Assembly (NCBI RefSeq): GCF_003598715.1
Contig: NZ_QZFU01000023.1
Span: 496,001 to 560,000, forward strand
From: Nocardia panacis
GTDB taxonomy: Bacteria; Actinomycetota; Actinomycetes; Mycobacteriales; Mycobacteriaceae
Reading direction: 5' to 3'
DNA: 64,000 bases
This document shows positions 25,776 to 33,785 of the stretch, one piece after another (positions within the stretch are counted from its first letter, which is position 1; each line of letters begins with the position of its first letter). The position numbers and the translations under genes are program-made. The notes beneath the pieces were generated by a model, which had not been told where the DNA came from, did no database searches, and saw only the letters and a program-made list of their open reading frames with translations.

Positions 25776-26825
25776 ATGACGAACCTGACCACCACACCGC
25801 TCGGCACCACCGGCATGGACATCACCCGACTCGGCTTCGGTTCGTGGGCCGTGTCCGGCGCGGGATGGACATTCAGTTGGGGGGCAACCGACGATGCCGA
25901 GTCGATCACCGCGATCCGCCACGCGCTCGACGCAGGCGTCAACTGGATCGACACCGCCGCGGTGTACGGGCTGGGCCATTCCGAAGAATTGGTCGGCAAG
26001 GCCATCGCCGACCTGCCCGAAGCCGACCGCCCATATATTTTCACCAAGGTCGGCCTGGTCTGGGACCCGGCGAACCGGTCGGCCGCACCACGGCGGATCA
26101 TGAAACCGGCCAGCGTACGCCGCGAGATCGAGGACTCCCTGCGGCGGCTGGGGGTCGACCACATCGACCTGTACCAGGTGCACTATCCCGATACCGGCGA
26201 ATCCTTGGAGTACGCCGGTGGCGGGTTCGGTGCGGTGTCGCCCAACGCCACCCCGTTGCAGGAGTACTGGCAGGTCATGGCGGAGTTGAAGGCCGAGGGC
26301 AAGATCCGTGCCATCGGATTGTCCAACCACACCCCTGACCTCCTCGAGGCCGCCGAGCAAATCGCTCACGTCGACGTCATCCAGCCGCCGTTCTCGGCGA
26401 TCAACCGGTCGGCCGCAGCGGAGATCGCCTGGGCCAACACACACGGAACCGGCGTGATCGTCTACTCACCACTGCAATCGGGCCTGCTCACCGGTGCGTT
26501 TTCCGCTGAGCGTGTGGCCGGCCTGCCTGCCGAGGATTGGCGGACCGCCCACCACGACTTCACCACCGGCCTGACCGCCAACCTCCGGTTGGCAGAGGCG
26601 TTGCGGCCTATTGCAGCACGGCACGACGCCACCGTCGCCGAGGTGGCCATCGCATGGGTGCTGGCCTGGCCCGGCATCACCGGCGCCATCGTCGGCGCGC
26701 GCAGGACCGCCCAGGTGGACGGCTGGATCGGCGCGGACTCGGTGGTACTCACACCGGACGACCTGGCCGAAATCGCCACCGCGATCACTGCTTCCGGAGC
26801 GGGCGCCGGTCCCGCCCGGTCCTGA
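25776..26825 (+). CDS. Aldo/keto reductase
   Basis: A 349-residue NADPH-dependent reductase starting MTNLTTTPLGTTGMDITRLGFGSW. The catalytic tetrad is visible: Asp and Tyr in NWIDTAAVYGLGHSEEL, Lys in YIFTKVGLVWD and His in DLYQVHYPDTGE. IRAIGLSNHTPDLLEAAEQ and GTGVIVYSPLQSGLLTG are family blocks. It is followed 26 nt later by a small ABM monooxygenase in the same operon, and faces the XRE regulator. Confidence 0.88.
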   Translation: MTNLTTTPLGTTGMDITRLGFGSWAVSGAGWTFSWGATDDAESITAIRHALDAGVNWIDTAAVYGLGHSEELVGKAIADLPEADRPYIFTKVGLVWDPANRSAAPRRIMKPASVRREIEDSLRRLGVDHIDLYQVHYPDTGESLEYAGGGFGAVSPNATPLQEYWQVMAELKAEGKIRAIGLSNHTPDLLEAAEQIAHVDVIQPPFSAINRSAAAEIAWANTHGTGVIVYSPLQSGLLTGAFSAERVAGLPAEDWRTAHHDFTTGLTANLRLAEALRPIAARHDATVAEVAIAWVLAWPGITGAIVGARRTAQVDGWIGADSVVLTPDDLAEIATAITASGAGAGPARS

Positions 26826-26851
26826 CAACCCGCACCACACAGGAGACGACG

Positions 26852-27139
26852 ATGTCACTGACTGTTATTGCCGAGTGCCTGGCCGCATCTGGACAGGAGG
26901 ACCGGCTTCGCACCGCGTTGGAGGCGATGATCGAGCCTTCGCTGGAAGAACCCGGCTGCCTGTCTTACCGCCCCTACACCGACCTGAACCAAGTGGGCCG
27001 GATGGTGATCGTAGCGGAGTGGACCGATGCGCAGGCACTGGCCGAGCACTTCACCACCGCACACTTCCAGCACGTCGAGCAGGTCCTCGACTTCGTCCTG
27101 GCCGAGCCGATGATCATCCGCAAACTGGTCGCCGCCTGA
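26852..27139 (+). CDS. Antibiotic biosynthesis monooxygenase (ABM) domain protein
   Basis: A 95-residue ferredoxin-like dimeric ABM protein: MSLTVIAECLAASGQEDRL, EEPGCLSYRPYTDLN, VIVAEWTDAQALAEHFTTAHF are the three conserved blocks. AGGAGACGACG precedes the ATG. It is a likely quinol or small-aromatic monooxygenase or stress protein, co-transcribed with the aldo/keto reductase. A long perfect hairpin follows directly. Confidence 0.8.
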   Translation: MSLTVIAECLAASGQEDRLRTALEAMIEPSLEEPGCLSYRPYTDLNQVGRMVIVAEWTDAQALAEHFTTAHFQHVEQVLDFVLAEPMIIRKLVAA

Positions 27140-27140
27140 A

Positions 27141-27181
27141 CTGCTGTCTCGCCACACAGGCCCGGTGTGGCGAGACAGCAG
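27141..27181 (+). terminator. Strong hairpin ending the reductase-ABM operon
   Basis: A perfect 17-bp stem, CTGCTGTCTCGCCACAC and its complement, with a 7-nt loop, starting one nt after the ABM stop codon. No T-run follows. Confidence 0.8.
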
Positions 27182-27182
27182 G

Positions 27183-27425
27183 CCGCACTCGGGCAACGTG
27201 ATTCGTTCACGCTGTACGGCACCGACTATCCGACGGCCGATGGAACCTGTATCCGCGACTACATCCACGTCAGCGACCTCGCCTGCGCGTATCGGCTCGC
27301 GCTCGACGCCATCGAGCCGGGCCGCCACGAGATCATTCAACCTCGGCAACGGGCACACCAACCGCCAGGTGCTCGACGCGGTGCGGGAAGTGACCGGCCG
27401 AGACTTCCCGGTGCGGATCGGCCTG
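27183..27425 (+). pseudogene. UDP-glucose 4-epimerase (galE) fragment
   Basis: FTLYGTDYPTADGTCIRDYI and HVSDLACAYRLALDAIEPGRHE are the C-terminal substrate-binding region of GalE. After an extra base near 27336 the sequence goes on in the next frame as IFNLGNGHTNRQVLDAVREV and TGRDFPVRIG. The Rossmann half and the last ~40 residues are missing. Confidence 0.7.
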
Positions 27426-27629
27426 CTCTGCGAAAGTCTTTATCTCGCAATATGATTGATCGCAGAATCAGCGCCGCACCCGCAACCGGAGAATCAGCCT
27501 ATGTCCATCCACCGGCGCGGCGGCCAGGTAGCGTTCGTACCGGCTGTGCACCCTCGCGCCTGTCCAGCAACGCACGACAATAGCCGATGTCAGTGCGGTG
27601 GTTCGACCGTGTTAAGTTGCCTTCGGGGC

Positions 27630-28484
27630 ATGGACATTCGGATGTCGCGCGGTGGCCGTGCGGCGGTGGGGATGGGGATGCGGGCGTTTGATCTGGGATT
27701 CGGGCACAGCCCGGATACGTTGCGTACCCACCCCGATGTGGGTGATCGGCTCGAGCTTGCCGATGCGGTGCGGGCGGGGTGGGTTGGATTCAGCGGGCCG
27801 GGAATCGATCCGGCGACTTGGCCGCGGGGGCCGTTCACCGGTTTGCCGATGGTGCATGTGCTGACTCTTCGGCTACCGGAGGAGTATCGCCGTCGAGGGC
27901 CGCGGCTTCCCGCGATCGCTTTCTTCCAGGGTGATGGACCTGACGTGGACCACGGCGATCCCGTGGTCGCGGATCCCGAATCCAGTGCGCCTTTCGTGCG
28001 GGGTTCGGCGGCGGCGCGGCGGCATCCGCAATTGCGTTTGATGGAAGACGTGATCGGCGGGGGGTTCGCGTTGATTTGGTTGACCGAAGAGGAGTTCGGC
28101 GCCGGACCGATCCCCCCGCCGGGTGACCGTCGCGACGGTGGGAATGGCGACGGCGATCAGGGGCCGAACGCCCGCTGTGCCACGTATCCGGTCACCCCGG
28201 TCTGGCTCGGCACTCGCGATGATCCGAACGCCGGTCTTGTCCCGTCGGAGTCGGGGGATACCGGATACCGGGATCGGTTCGACCCTGCCGGCGGGCACTG
28301 GTATGGCTGGGCCGAGGCTCTGTGGGGGCGATGCCACTTGGGCGGTACAACGTTCTGCTACCAGGCTGTGCCCGCAGGGCTGACGCCGTTCTATCTGGAA
28401 CTGACGGAGTTCGGTGGTTTGAACTTCGGCACCGGCAACGCCCAGATCGACCTGGATTCCGATGTTTTCGACTGGGCCTGCTGA
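27630..28484 (+). CDS. Hypothetical protein
   Basis: A 284-residue protein starting MDIRMSRGGRAAVGMGMRAF; another ATG lies at 27642. No signal peptide. GPFTGLPMVHVLTLRLPEEYR and LPAIAFFQGDG in the middle, then a Gly/Asp-rich loop (PPPGDRRDGGNGDGDQGPN) and a C-terminal beta-rich part (HLGGTTFCYQAVPAGLTPFYLELTEFGGLNFGTGNAQIDL) recall the layout of DUF1963-type proteins, but I do not assign it. Preceded by ~200 nt without a gene. Confidence 0.55.
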   Translation: MDIRMSRGGRAAVGMGMRAFDLGFGHSPDTLRTHPDVGDRLELADAVRAGWVGFSGPGIDPATWPRGPFTGLPMVHVLTLRLPEEYRRRGPRLPAIAFFQGDGPDVDHGDPVVADPESSAPFVRGSAAARRHPQLRLMEDVIGGGFALIWLTEEEFGAGPIPPPGDRRDGGNGDGDQGPNARCATYPVTPVWLGTRDDPNAGLVPSESGDTGYRDRFDPAGGHWYGWAEALWGRCHLGGTTFCYQAVPAGLTPFYLELTEFGGLNFGTGNAQIDLDSDVFDWAC

Positions 28485-28870
28485 TCGGCCTGCCGTGAAG
28501 GGCGTCGGCGAATAGCGGCGGGGCGCACGGTGGTCGACTGTCCGAAATCTGGCTCGAATCGCTTGGCGGCACACACCTTTGCTCGCTGCGATGGGGCCGC
28601 GGCGCGCGGGTACCCTCAGGACCGCGGACTTGAGACCTGATCACGAAAAGTCGGCCAGATCCCCATATTGGCGCTCACCAGCAATGGCGAGCTGATCAGT
28701 CTCGGCATGCCGGCCCAGCCATGTGAAGGCGGCAGTCCGGACCAGGGCGCGGTAGAGCAGAGCGTGGCCGGTTCGCCCGACCTCGGATAACACGCTGCCG
28801 CCCGCACATCCGCATCGCCCCAGCCGTTGCGCGGATCCGTTTCGATCCGTGCCCACAGCCGATCACGTGC
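28485..28870. other. Intergenic with a possible gene remnant
   Basis: On the minus strand, RDRLWARIETDPRNGWGDADV and, in the next frame, SEVGRTGHALLYRALVRTAA with ETDQLAIAGERQYGDLADFS look like one protein split by a frameshift (about 28638-28860). I recognise no family. Confidence 0.35.
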
Positions 28871-30928
28871 CTATACCTGCGCGGTGATTCGGTCGATCGC
28901 CGAAGCGCAGAGTGTCAGCAGCTTCTCGTCCTCCTCGAGGAAGCCGGACATGTGAAGGCCCGCACGCGCGATCAGGCGTCGCGGCTCGGCCAACTCCTTA
29001 CGCAGCAGGGGCAGAAACGATTCGGCCGCCGCGCCGAGCATGCCCACACACTCAGCGATCCTGCCGCGCCCGAGTGTGTGTTCTTGCCACTCAGCCGTGA
29101 AAATCGGTAGCACCGGTACGGCTTCCCCGGTGATACGGACCAGCGCCTCTGCGGCCTTGACCCTGTCCCATATCTCGTCCGAGGCCAGCAGGGGTAGCAG
29201 GGATTCGACCAGCGGCGCACCGTGCTCGCCCATCTGCCCGGCCACCATCGCCGCTTGATCCGAATCCTCGGTACCGAGCCGGGACCGCACCACCGCCACG
29301 ACCAGGTCGCTGTCGCCGGTGATCGACCACGCTGTCTCTGCCGCGCGCAGCGACACACACGGGTTTGGACTCCGCATCAGCTCATCGACCATCGGCAGCG
29401 CAGCGGCCGCTGCCGGCCCGAAGTATTTCAGTGGGTACAAGGCCTTGTATACATGCGAGTCGCTCTCGGCTCGGATCGCGGCATCGAGTATCCGCGTGAC
29501 ATCCGGCAGCGCCTCGTACACGCCGAGGCAACGAACGGCCGTGAGGAGGTTGTCGTGCGCCGAACCATAGCCGCTACCGAGTTCCCGTGTGGTCTGGGCG
29601 AACTGCTCCAGGAGAGCGGGGACGAACTCGTGGCGGTGCGCGGTATATGCGCCCAGCCTATAAACGAGCCGTCCTGTACCGTCACCGCTGTACAGTGCCG
29701 CGACCATTCCGGGAACGGCCCGCGCGTCGCCGAGCCGGGCCAAGGCGCACAACATGTTCCGATAGTGGGCCTGAATCTCCTCGTCGGGGTGGCACCATGA
29801 CTCCGGTCCGGCCGAGATCACCTGCTCGGCGAGGGCGTCTGCTGCCGGCGCAGCCAGACTGTAGGTGTCCGACAATACTTCCGCCGCCGCGTGGCGGACC
29901 TCGCGTTCCGGTGCACGGAGCCGACCATCGATCATCTCGATCAGATGCTCGAACGATCCGCGCCGAGTTTGAATAAGCCGATCAGCCAGGTGTAGCGCGT
30001 CGACGCGCCGCCCCGGATCCGGGTCACGCAGACGGTGTTCGAGGAGCGCGATGCGATTGTCCGTGTGTCCGGTGAGCGCTTTGTCCAACACGAGCAGAAG
30101 ATCCCCGGTCCACACATCGGCACGGGCCGCCTGTTCCGGAACGAGCTCACGCAGTATCCCGAATAGGGTCGGCGTGAACGGTCGGTCGTCCGGCGGGGCG
30201 GCGGCGTAGCCGGGAAATTCGCTGATCTCTCGCAGCAGGGCAACGGTTTTCGCGCCGAGGTCATCGACCCATCGCTGCGGCGCCAACCGCGTGGCATGGA
30301 CCAGCGCCGCCAGGCGCGTGCCGGGATCGTCGGCATCGACGGCGATCCGCCCCAGCCAGTCGGCGACGGACGAGGTGTCGGTACGCAAAGCCACGTCGGC
30401 AGTAGCACGGATCAGCGCGATGCGGCATTCGATCTCGGACTCGGATTCCAGCTGTCCCCGCAACGATGCCAGCGCATGTTCGGTGTCGGCCGAAAACAGC
30501 GCCAGCGCTGCGGCGGCCGCCGACCGTACCTCGGCATCCCGATCCGCCAGCAACGGCACGAAGTCCTCGGCGCGGTCCTGGATAACCAAGTGCGCCCGCG
30601 CATATGGCACGCGCGTCTCGGACATGTCGGACTCGTCCACGTCTCGCGCCGCGGCGGACTCGCCGATGGAGACGAGCAGCTCTGCCACCGGCCCACGGTC
30701 CGCAATGGAAGTGTCCGTGATCAATTCGAACAGAAACGGCAAACATGCGACCGTCGAATCATAGACATCACCTTGGTGGTGCACCGCCCCCAGAAACCGA
30801 TCCAGAGCAATCTCCCGCTCGCACGGATCTTCCGACGCGAAACCCAGCAGAATCTCCGGCACATCCCCGGCCGGACCGTAGGCGTGTTCCAGTGAAGACC
30901 AATCGATATCGAGCAATCCAGCGAACAT
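28871..30928 (-). CDS. HEAT-repeat protein
   Basis: A 685-residue protein from the ATG at 30928 (MFAGLLDIDWSSLEHAYGPAGDVPEILLGFASEDPCEREIA). Many helical pairs of the HEAT/PBS-lyase type run through the protein, for example ADRDAEVRSAAAAALALFS, RAPEREVRHAAAEVLSD and RSPNPCVSLRAAETAW. No catalytic domain or membrane segment. Such large HEAT solenoids act as protein-binding scaffolds; in actinomycete accessory regions they are usually stand-alone and uncharacterised. It lies within a region of integrase remnants and toxin-immunity debris. Confidence 0.8.
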   Translation of the reverse strand: MFAGLLDIDWSSLEHAYGPAGDVPEILLGFASEDPCEREIALDRFLGAVHHQGDVYDSTVACLPFLFELITDTSIADRGPVAELLVSIGESAAARDVDESDMSETRVPYARAHLVIQDRAEDFVPLLADRDAEVRSAAAAALALFSADTEHALASLRGQLESESEIECRIALIRATADVALRTDTSSVADWLGRIAVDADDPGTRLAALVHATRLAPQRWVDDLGAKTVALLREISEFPGYAAAPPDDRPFTPTLFGILRELVPEQAARADVWTGDLLLVLDKALTGHTDNRIALLEHRLRDPDPGRRVDALHLADRLIQTRRGSFEHLIEMIDGRLRAPEREVRHAAAEVLSDTYSLAAPAADALAEQVISAGPESWCHPDEEIQAHYRNMLCALARLGDARAVPGMVAALYSGDGTGRLVYRLGAYTAHRHEFVPALLEQFAQTTRELGSGYGSAHDNLLTAVRCLGVYEALPDVTRILDAAIRAESDSHVYKALYPLKYFGPAAAAALPMVDELMRSPNPCVSLRAAETAWSITGDSDLVVAVVRSRLGTEDSDQAAMVAGQMGEHGAPLVESLLPLLASDEIWDRVKAAEALVRITGEAVPVLPIFTAEWQEHTLGRGRIAECVGMLGAAAESFLPLLRKELAEPRRLIARAGLHMSGFLEEDEKLLTLCASAIDRITAQV

Positions 30929-31548
30929 GACCCGCACTATGCACCACCGCACCGACATCCCGATGCCGGCCGCAGGGGTGACGCGCTCATGCCGCGCTGT
31001 TGCGGAATCGCCCGTGTCCCAAGTCACTTGCGGCAACGGTGCGACCGGCATCGGGCGACTCCGAACGCCCGCATGCACCAACGACTCTCGGCCGCTCGGC
31101 CTCGAGCGTCGACGGTTCGGTACTGCTCACAGCGCGACCCCCAACTCTCCCATCAACCCACGGTAGTAGTTCCGCAAGAGACTTTCCACCTCAACAGAAT
31201 TGAAGGATGCGGCACCATCGACAGGACCGGCTGGGCCGAGTGTGAAGAACTACGCGATTCTTTCGGCCCACAGCTCCCCTGGCTTATGTTGCTCGATGGC
31301 CAATGAACATGATCCCGGCCTGAGCGCGATGGTGTGGGGCGACGACCGCGGCGGTGTCGGCGGCGCGCCGCGCCGGGTGAGTACGGCGGGAGCCTCAGAG
31401 CACCCGAAACTGCTACGCCTCAGCGAAAACAGACACCATCCCGGTGGTCACCGAACAACCCACCGCTCAGCCAGGAAGGCGAGTTACGGCACATCCGTTG
31501 TTTCCACGCCGTTTCTACCGGGACCCCGCCAACATGAACAACGCCACC
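30929..31548. other. Intergenic, no recognisable gene
   Basis: About 620 nt between the HEAT gene and the integrase remnant. Frames are short and without family similarity. Confidence 0.45.
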
Positions 31549-31777
31549 AATCACGATTCACGCTGGTTGTTCCCCGGCCGGCGGACCGGACAACCGATGC
31601 ATCCGCCGACGATGGGCTGCCTGCTGAAAGCGCTTGGTGTCCTCAATGTTCCGGGCCGGACATCGGCCATGCGGCAGCACGTCCTGCAGATGCCTCCCCC
31701 CTGTCGTCGCCGACCCGCTCGGCTACTACTGCGTCGCGCAGTGCCACATCCCGGCCATCTCGGGAGCGAGCAAGTAG
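31549..31777 (+). pseudogene. Tyrosine integrase C-terminal remnant
   Basis: DSRWLFPGRRTGQPMHPPTM and VPGRTSAMRQHVLQMPPP, continuing after a frameshift as PVVADPLGYYCVAQ, match the C-terminal region of actinobacterial tyrosine recombinases that carry (W/R)LFPGRxAGQPM and PAPVVADALGYH. The catalytic Tyr region is lost. It lies ~550 nt from the tRNA-Pro gene, a possible old integration site. Confidence 0.6.
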
Positions 31778-32081
31778 TAGGGGGCTCGGCGATCGGCGAG
31801 TTGCGCAGCTGATCCTGCTGTGGCGATGCAACGATTCTGCGTCCGAGGCTCGTGCGGAAGAACCAGTGCTCCGGTGGGGCGGCGCGATTGGCGCGATACC
31901 AGCGCAGCAGTTCGCCGTCGCGGGCGGCCCGCTCCGCACCTTCGAGGAAGTGAGGTGTCACCGCGCAATCCAAGCCGTGCTCGACGGTCGCGGGATGGTC
32001 GGGCAGCACGGCGTCGCCGGTGAAGACCGCAGTGTACATACGCTGACTCAGTAGCGAAACGTCGTAGGCCGCGTTCTCCAT
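31551..32081 (-). CDS. Hypothetical protein, probably truncated at its C-terminus
   Basis: 176 codons from an ATG at 32081 with a strong AAGGGGG 7 nt upstream, so the start looks real: MENAAYDVSLLSQRMYTAVF, TGDAVLPDHPATVEHGLDCA, EGAERAARDGELLRWYRANR. The second half (after ~residue 100) is only the antisense of the integrase remnant, Arg/Ser-rich, so the original C-terminus was probably lost when the element inserted. No family recognised. Confidence 0.45.
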   Translation of the reverse strand: MENAAYDVSLLSQRMYTAVFTGDAVLPDHPATVEHGLDCAVTPHFLEGAERAARDGELLRWYRANRAAPPEHWFFRTSLGRRIVASPQQDQLRNSPIAEPPTTCSLPRWPGCGTARRSSSRAGRRRQGGGICRTCCRMADVRPGTLRTPSAFSRQPIVGGCIGCPVRRPGNNQRES

Positions 32082-32291
32082 CGCGAACCCCCTTCCGACA
32101 GCAGCTGCCGACCACGTCGAAACGCACTGGCCGAGCGCTGTCCGATCCCGCATCCGGTTCCGCAGCGGCGGGAACCGGGACTCTCCCACGAACAGGAGCT
32201 ACGCCGAGCGAAAAACGCCTCGGCGAGCAATGGCACACATCCAGGTTCACAGTTGGCGCCGTGGTCCACGATTGGTCCCCAAAACGCAAAT

Positions 32292-32318
32292 GGTCAGAGG
32301 CGGAAACCGCCTCTGACC
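32292..32318 (-). terminator. Terminator of tRNA-Pro
   Basis: A perfect 12-bp stem GGTCAGAGGCGG / CCGCCTCTGACC with an AAA loop, starting right after the encoded CCA of the tRNA. On the minus strand it is followed by ATTTGCGTTTT, a T-rich tail. Confidence 0.88.
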
Positions 32319-32395
32319 TGGTCGGGCTGACAGGATTTGAACCTGCGACCACTTGACCCCCAGTCAAGTGCGCTACCAAACTGCGCCACAGCCCG
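32319..32395 (-). tRNA. tRNA-Pro (anticodon GGG)
   Basis: A 77-nt cloverleaf on the minus strand: acceptor CGGGCTG/CAGCCCG, D-stem GCGC/GCGC, anticodon stem CTTGA/TCAAG with loop CTGGGGG (anticodon GGG), T-arm GCAGG-TTCAAAT-CCTGT, discriminator A and encoded CCA. It reads CCC and CCU. Confidence 0.95.
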
Positions 32396-33163
32396 TTGTG
32401 TACCCCGCTTGGGGTGCTTGAAGAGATTACCTCAGGTTCTGCTCGTACAACGAATCGGCTGGTGAGGGCGGGGTTTTGCTGGTTCGGCGTTCGGTTCGCG
32501 GCGGGTTGACTCGGTGGCATTTGTCTACTTCCGGCGAGGAAGGGAGCTGCGGATCGGATCGAGGTTCGACGGCTTGGGGTGTGGAGTAGCCGCTACTACG
32601 GGAGGCGCTGTGGCGAACTGGAGATGCACCCGAGGCATTCGGGGCTCGACCGGAGGAGGCGCCGCGCGGAAGAGGACTGTCAGGTTCGGTTACGAATGAT
32701 GGTGTGGCGCATCTGATGTCGTTGTGGGTCGGGAGCGTAGTGATGGATTGACGACGAGGTGGTCGCCAGGGCGGGCGAGCAGGGTGTCGAGCAGTTCGAC
32801 CGAAGGCGATGGGGCAATGTAGGGACCGAAAGCGCTTGCGCTCGGTGCGGATTCGTCCAAACCGGCCGCGACGGCGTACCGGGCGAGGATGATTCGCGCG
32901 TCGCATTCCAGATGATTTGCGTGGTAGCAGCGGCTGCGACACCTTGGAAACAATGCGGAAACTCACGAACTCAAAATTAAGCAAACTACGAGTGAATCGA
33001 GAACCAATAGGAGTTGATTGCACGAGATATTCACCCGACGAATACTCATCAGCCATCCGAATACGCTAGCAACAGCCCCTTTCGATCCCAAGATTCCGCG
33101 CACTCTACACTGTTCTCAACATTGGCGGCACGCAGAATTTTCGGATCGATTCCCGCTCCCCTC
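32396..33163. other. Region between tRNA-Pro and hairpin array, no clear gene
   Basis: The left part is GC-rich; from ~32960 the base composition becomes noticeably richer in A/T. A minus-strand frame 32690-32953 (VELLDTLLARPGDHLVVNPS) looks protein-like but matches no family I know and lacks a good start. The rest holds nothing I can support. Confidence 0.45.
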
Positions 33164-33193
33164 TTGCACACCCGGCAATCGATCCGATAACGT
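33164..33193 (+). promoter_or_regulatory. Candidate promoter upstream of the hairpin array
   Basis: TTGCAC, an 18-nt spacer and TAACGT give a plausible housekeeping-sigma promoter pointing into the array, whose first repeat starts ~38 nt downstream. The -35 and -10 are each only partial matches to consensus. Confidence 0.35.
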
Positions 33194-33230
33194 ATGTTTC
33201 ACACCCGAAAGGGAACAAAACTTCAGAAGC

Positions 33231-33725
33231 GGCGAAACTCCGAGAGTTGCGAGCGGACTTAAAATCTGCGGACGAACCTGTCGGATTGGACTCTAAATCC
33301 AAATCGCGGCGCGGACTCAAAATCCGATTGCCCACGATGTCTCGCCGCTTGCGAACTCAATAGCGGCGAATACTCCGATGCTGCGACCGACCTTAAAAGT
33401 CGCGATCGTATCGATCCGGGGGCGGATTCAAAATCCGTCGCGTCGAGCATGGACTCAAAATCCATCGCCCGAACGTTCGCCGCACAGAACTCGAGATGGT
33501 GGCGAGAGCTCCGATCCGGTGAGAACGATCTCAAAAGTCGCGATCGAACCAGGTCGGAGCGCGGACTCAAAATCCGCCGCACTGCGGCCCGGACTCAAAA
33601 TCCGGCAACCCGGTGACTCGCGAAGTGCGACCCCCGCGAGACGCAGCGATCTCAAAAGTCGCGATCGCATCCATGGGAGCGGACTGAAAATCCGTAGCAC
33701 CACCGCGTGGGCTCAAAAGCAGCCG
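33231..33725 (+). repeat. Array of tRNA-anticodon-arm-like hairpins (possible non-coding RNA)
   Basis: Four imperfect ~130-nt repeats, each holding three 17-nt hairpins. Hairpins begin at 33253, 33286, 33311; 33387, 33422, 33449; 33525, 33561, 33589; 33646, 33679, 33707, so the offsets inside a repeat (~35 then ~27 nt) are kept. The unit is a 5-bp stem with a 7-nt loop, usually CTCAAAA. Stems covary: ATGGA/TCCAT, CCGGA/TCCGG, TTGGA/TCCAA, GCGGA/TCCGC, GCGAT/GTCGC. Read as an anticodon loop (C32, U33, positions 34-36, A37, A38) the anticodons are CAA (seven), TAA (33253, 33387), CTA (33286) and GAA (33679); 33707 keeps the CTCAAAA word but not the stem. Repeats share GGCGA-N3-CTCCGA before the triplet. 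No D- or T-arm is found, and spacing is not a multiple of three, so it is neither tRNA genes nor coding. Confidence 0.75.
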
Positions 33726-33738
33726 GTACACCGAAGAA

Positions 33739-33778
33739 CGCCGAGACCCCCTCAGCAATCACCGAGGGGGTCTCGGCG
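33739..33778. terminator. Strong hairpin between array and tetR
   Basis: A 15-bp perfect stem (CGCCGAGACCCCCTC and its complement GAGGGGGTCTCGGCG) with a 10-nt loop. It lies 13 nt after the array on the plus strand and 7 nt after the tetR stop on the minus strand, so it can serve as terminator for both. Confidence 0.8.
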
Positions 33779-33785
33779 TATCTGC

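Noticed and set aside
25709..26444. N-terminal extension of the XRE regulator into the aldo/keto reductase region
   Set aside because: The frame is open, but the sequence is antisense of the reductase; regulator similarity begins at 25634.
32427..33056. A 209-codon minus-strand frame between tRNA-Pro and the array
   Set aside because: Ser/Arg/Pro-rich with no family, no ribosome-binding site and a change of composition in the middle.
33259..33703. Minus-strand frames with repeated DFESAP and RSRLLRS peptides
   Set aside because: The peptides recur in different frames because the hairpin spacing is not a multiple of three; no conserved start or single frame spans the array.
33253..33725. CRISPR array or true tRNA genes
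   Set aside because: Units are 17 nt with variable, self-complementary flanks, unlike identical CRISPR repeats with uniform spacers, and no cas genes are near. Full tRNA genes need D-, T- and acceptor arms, which are missing at every unit.
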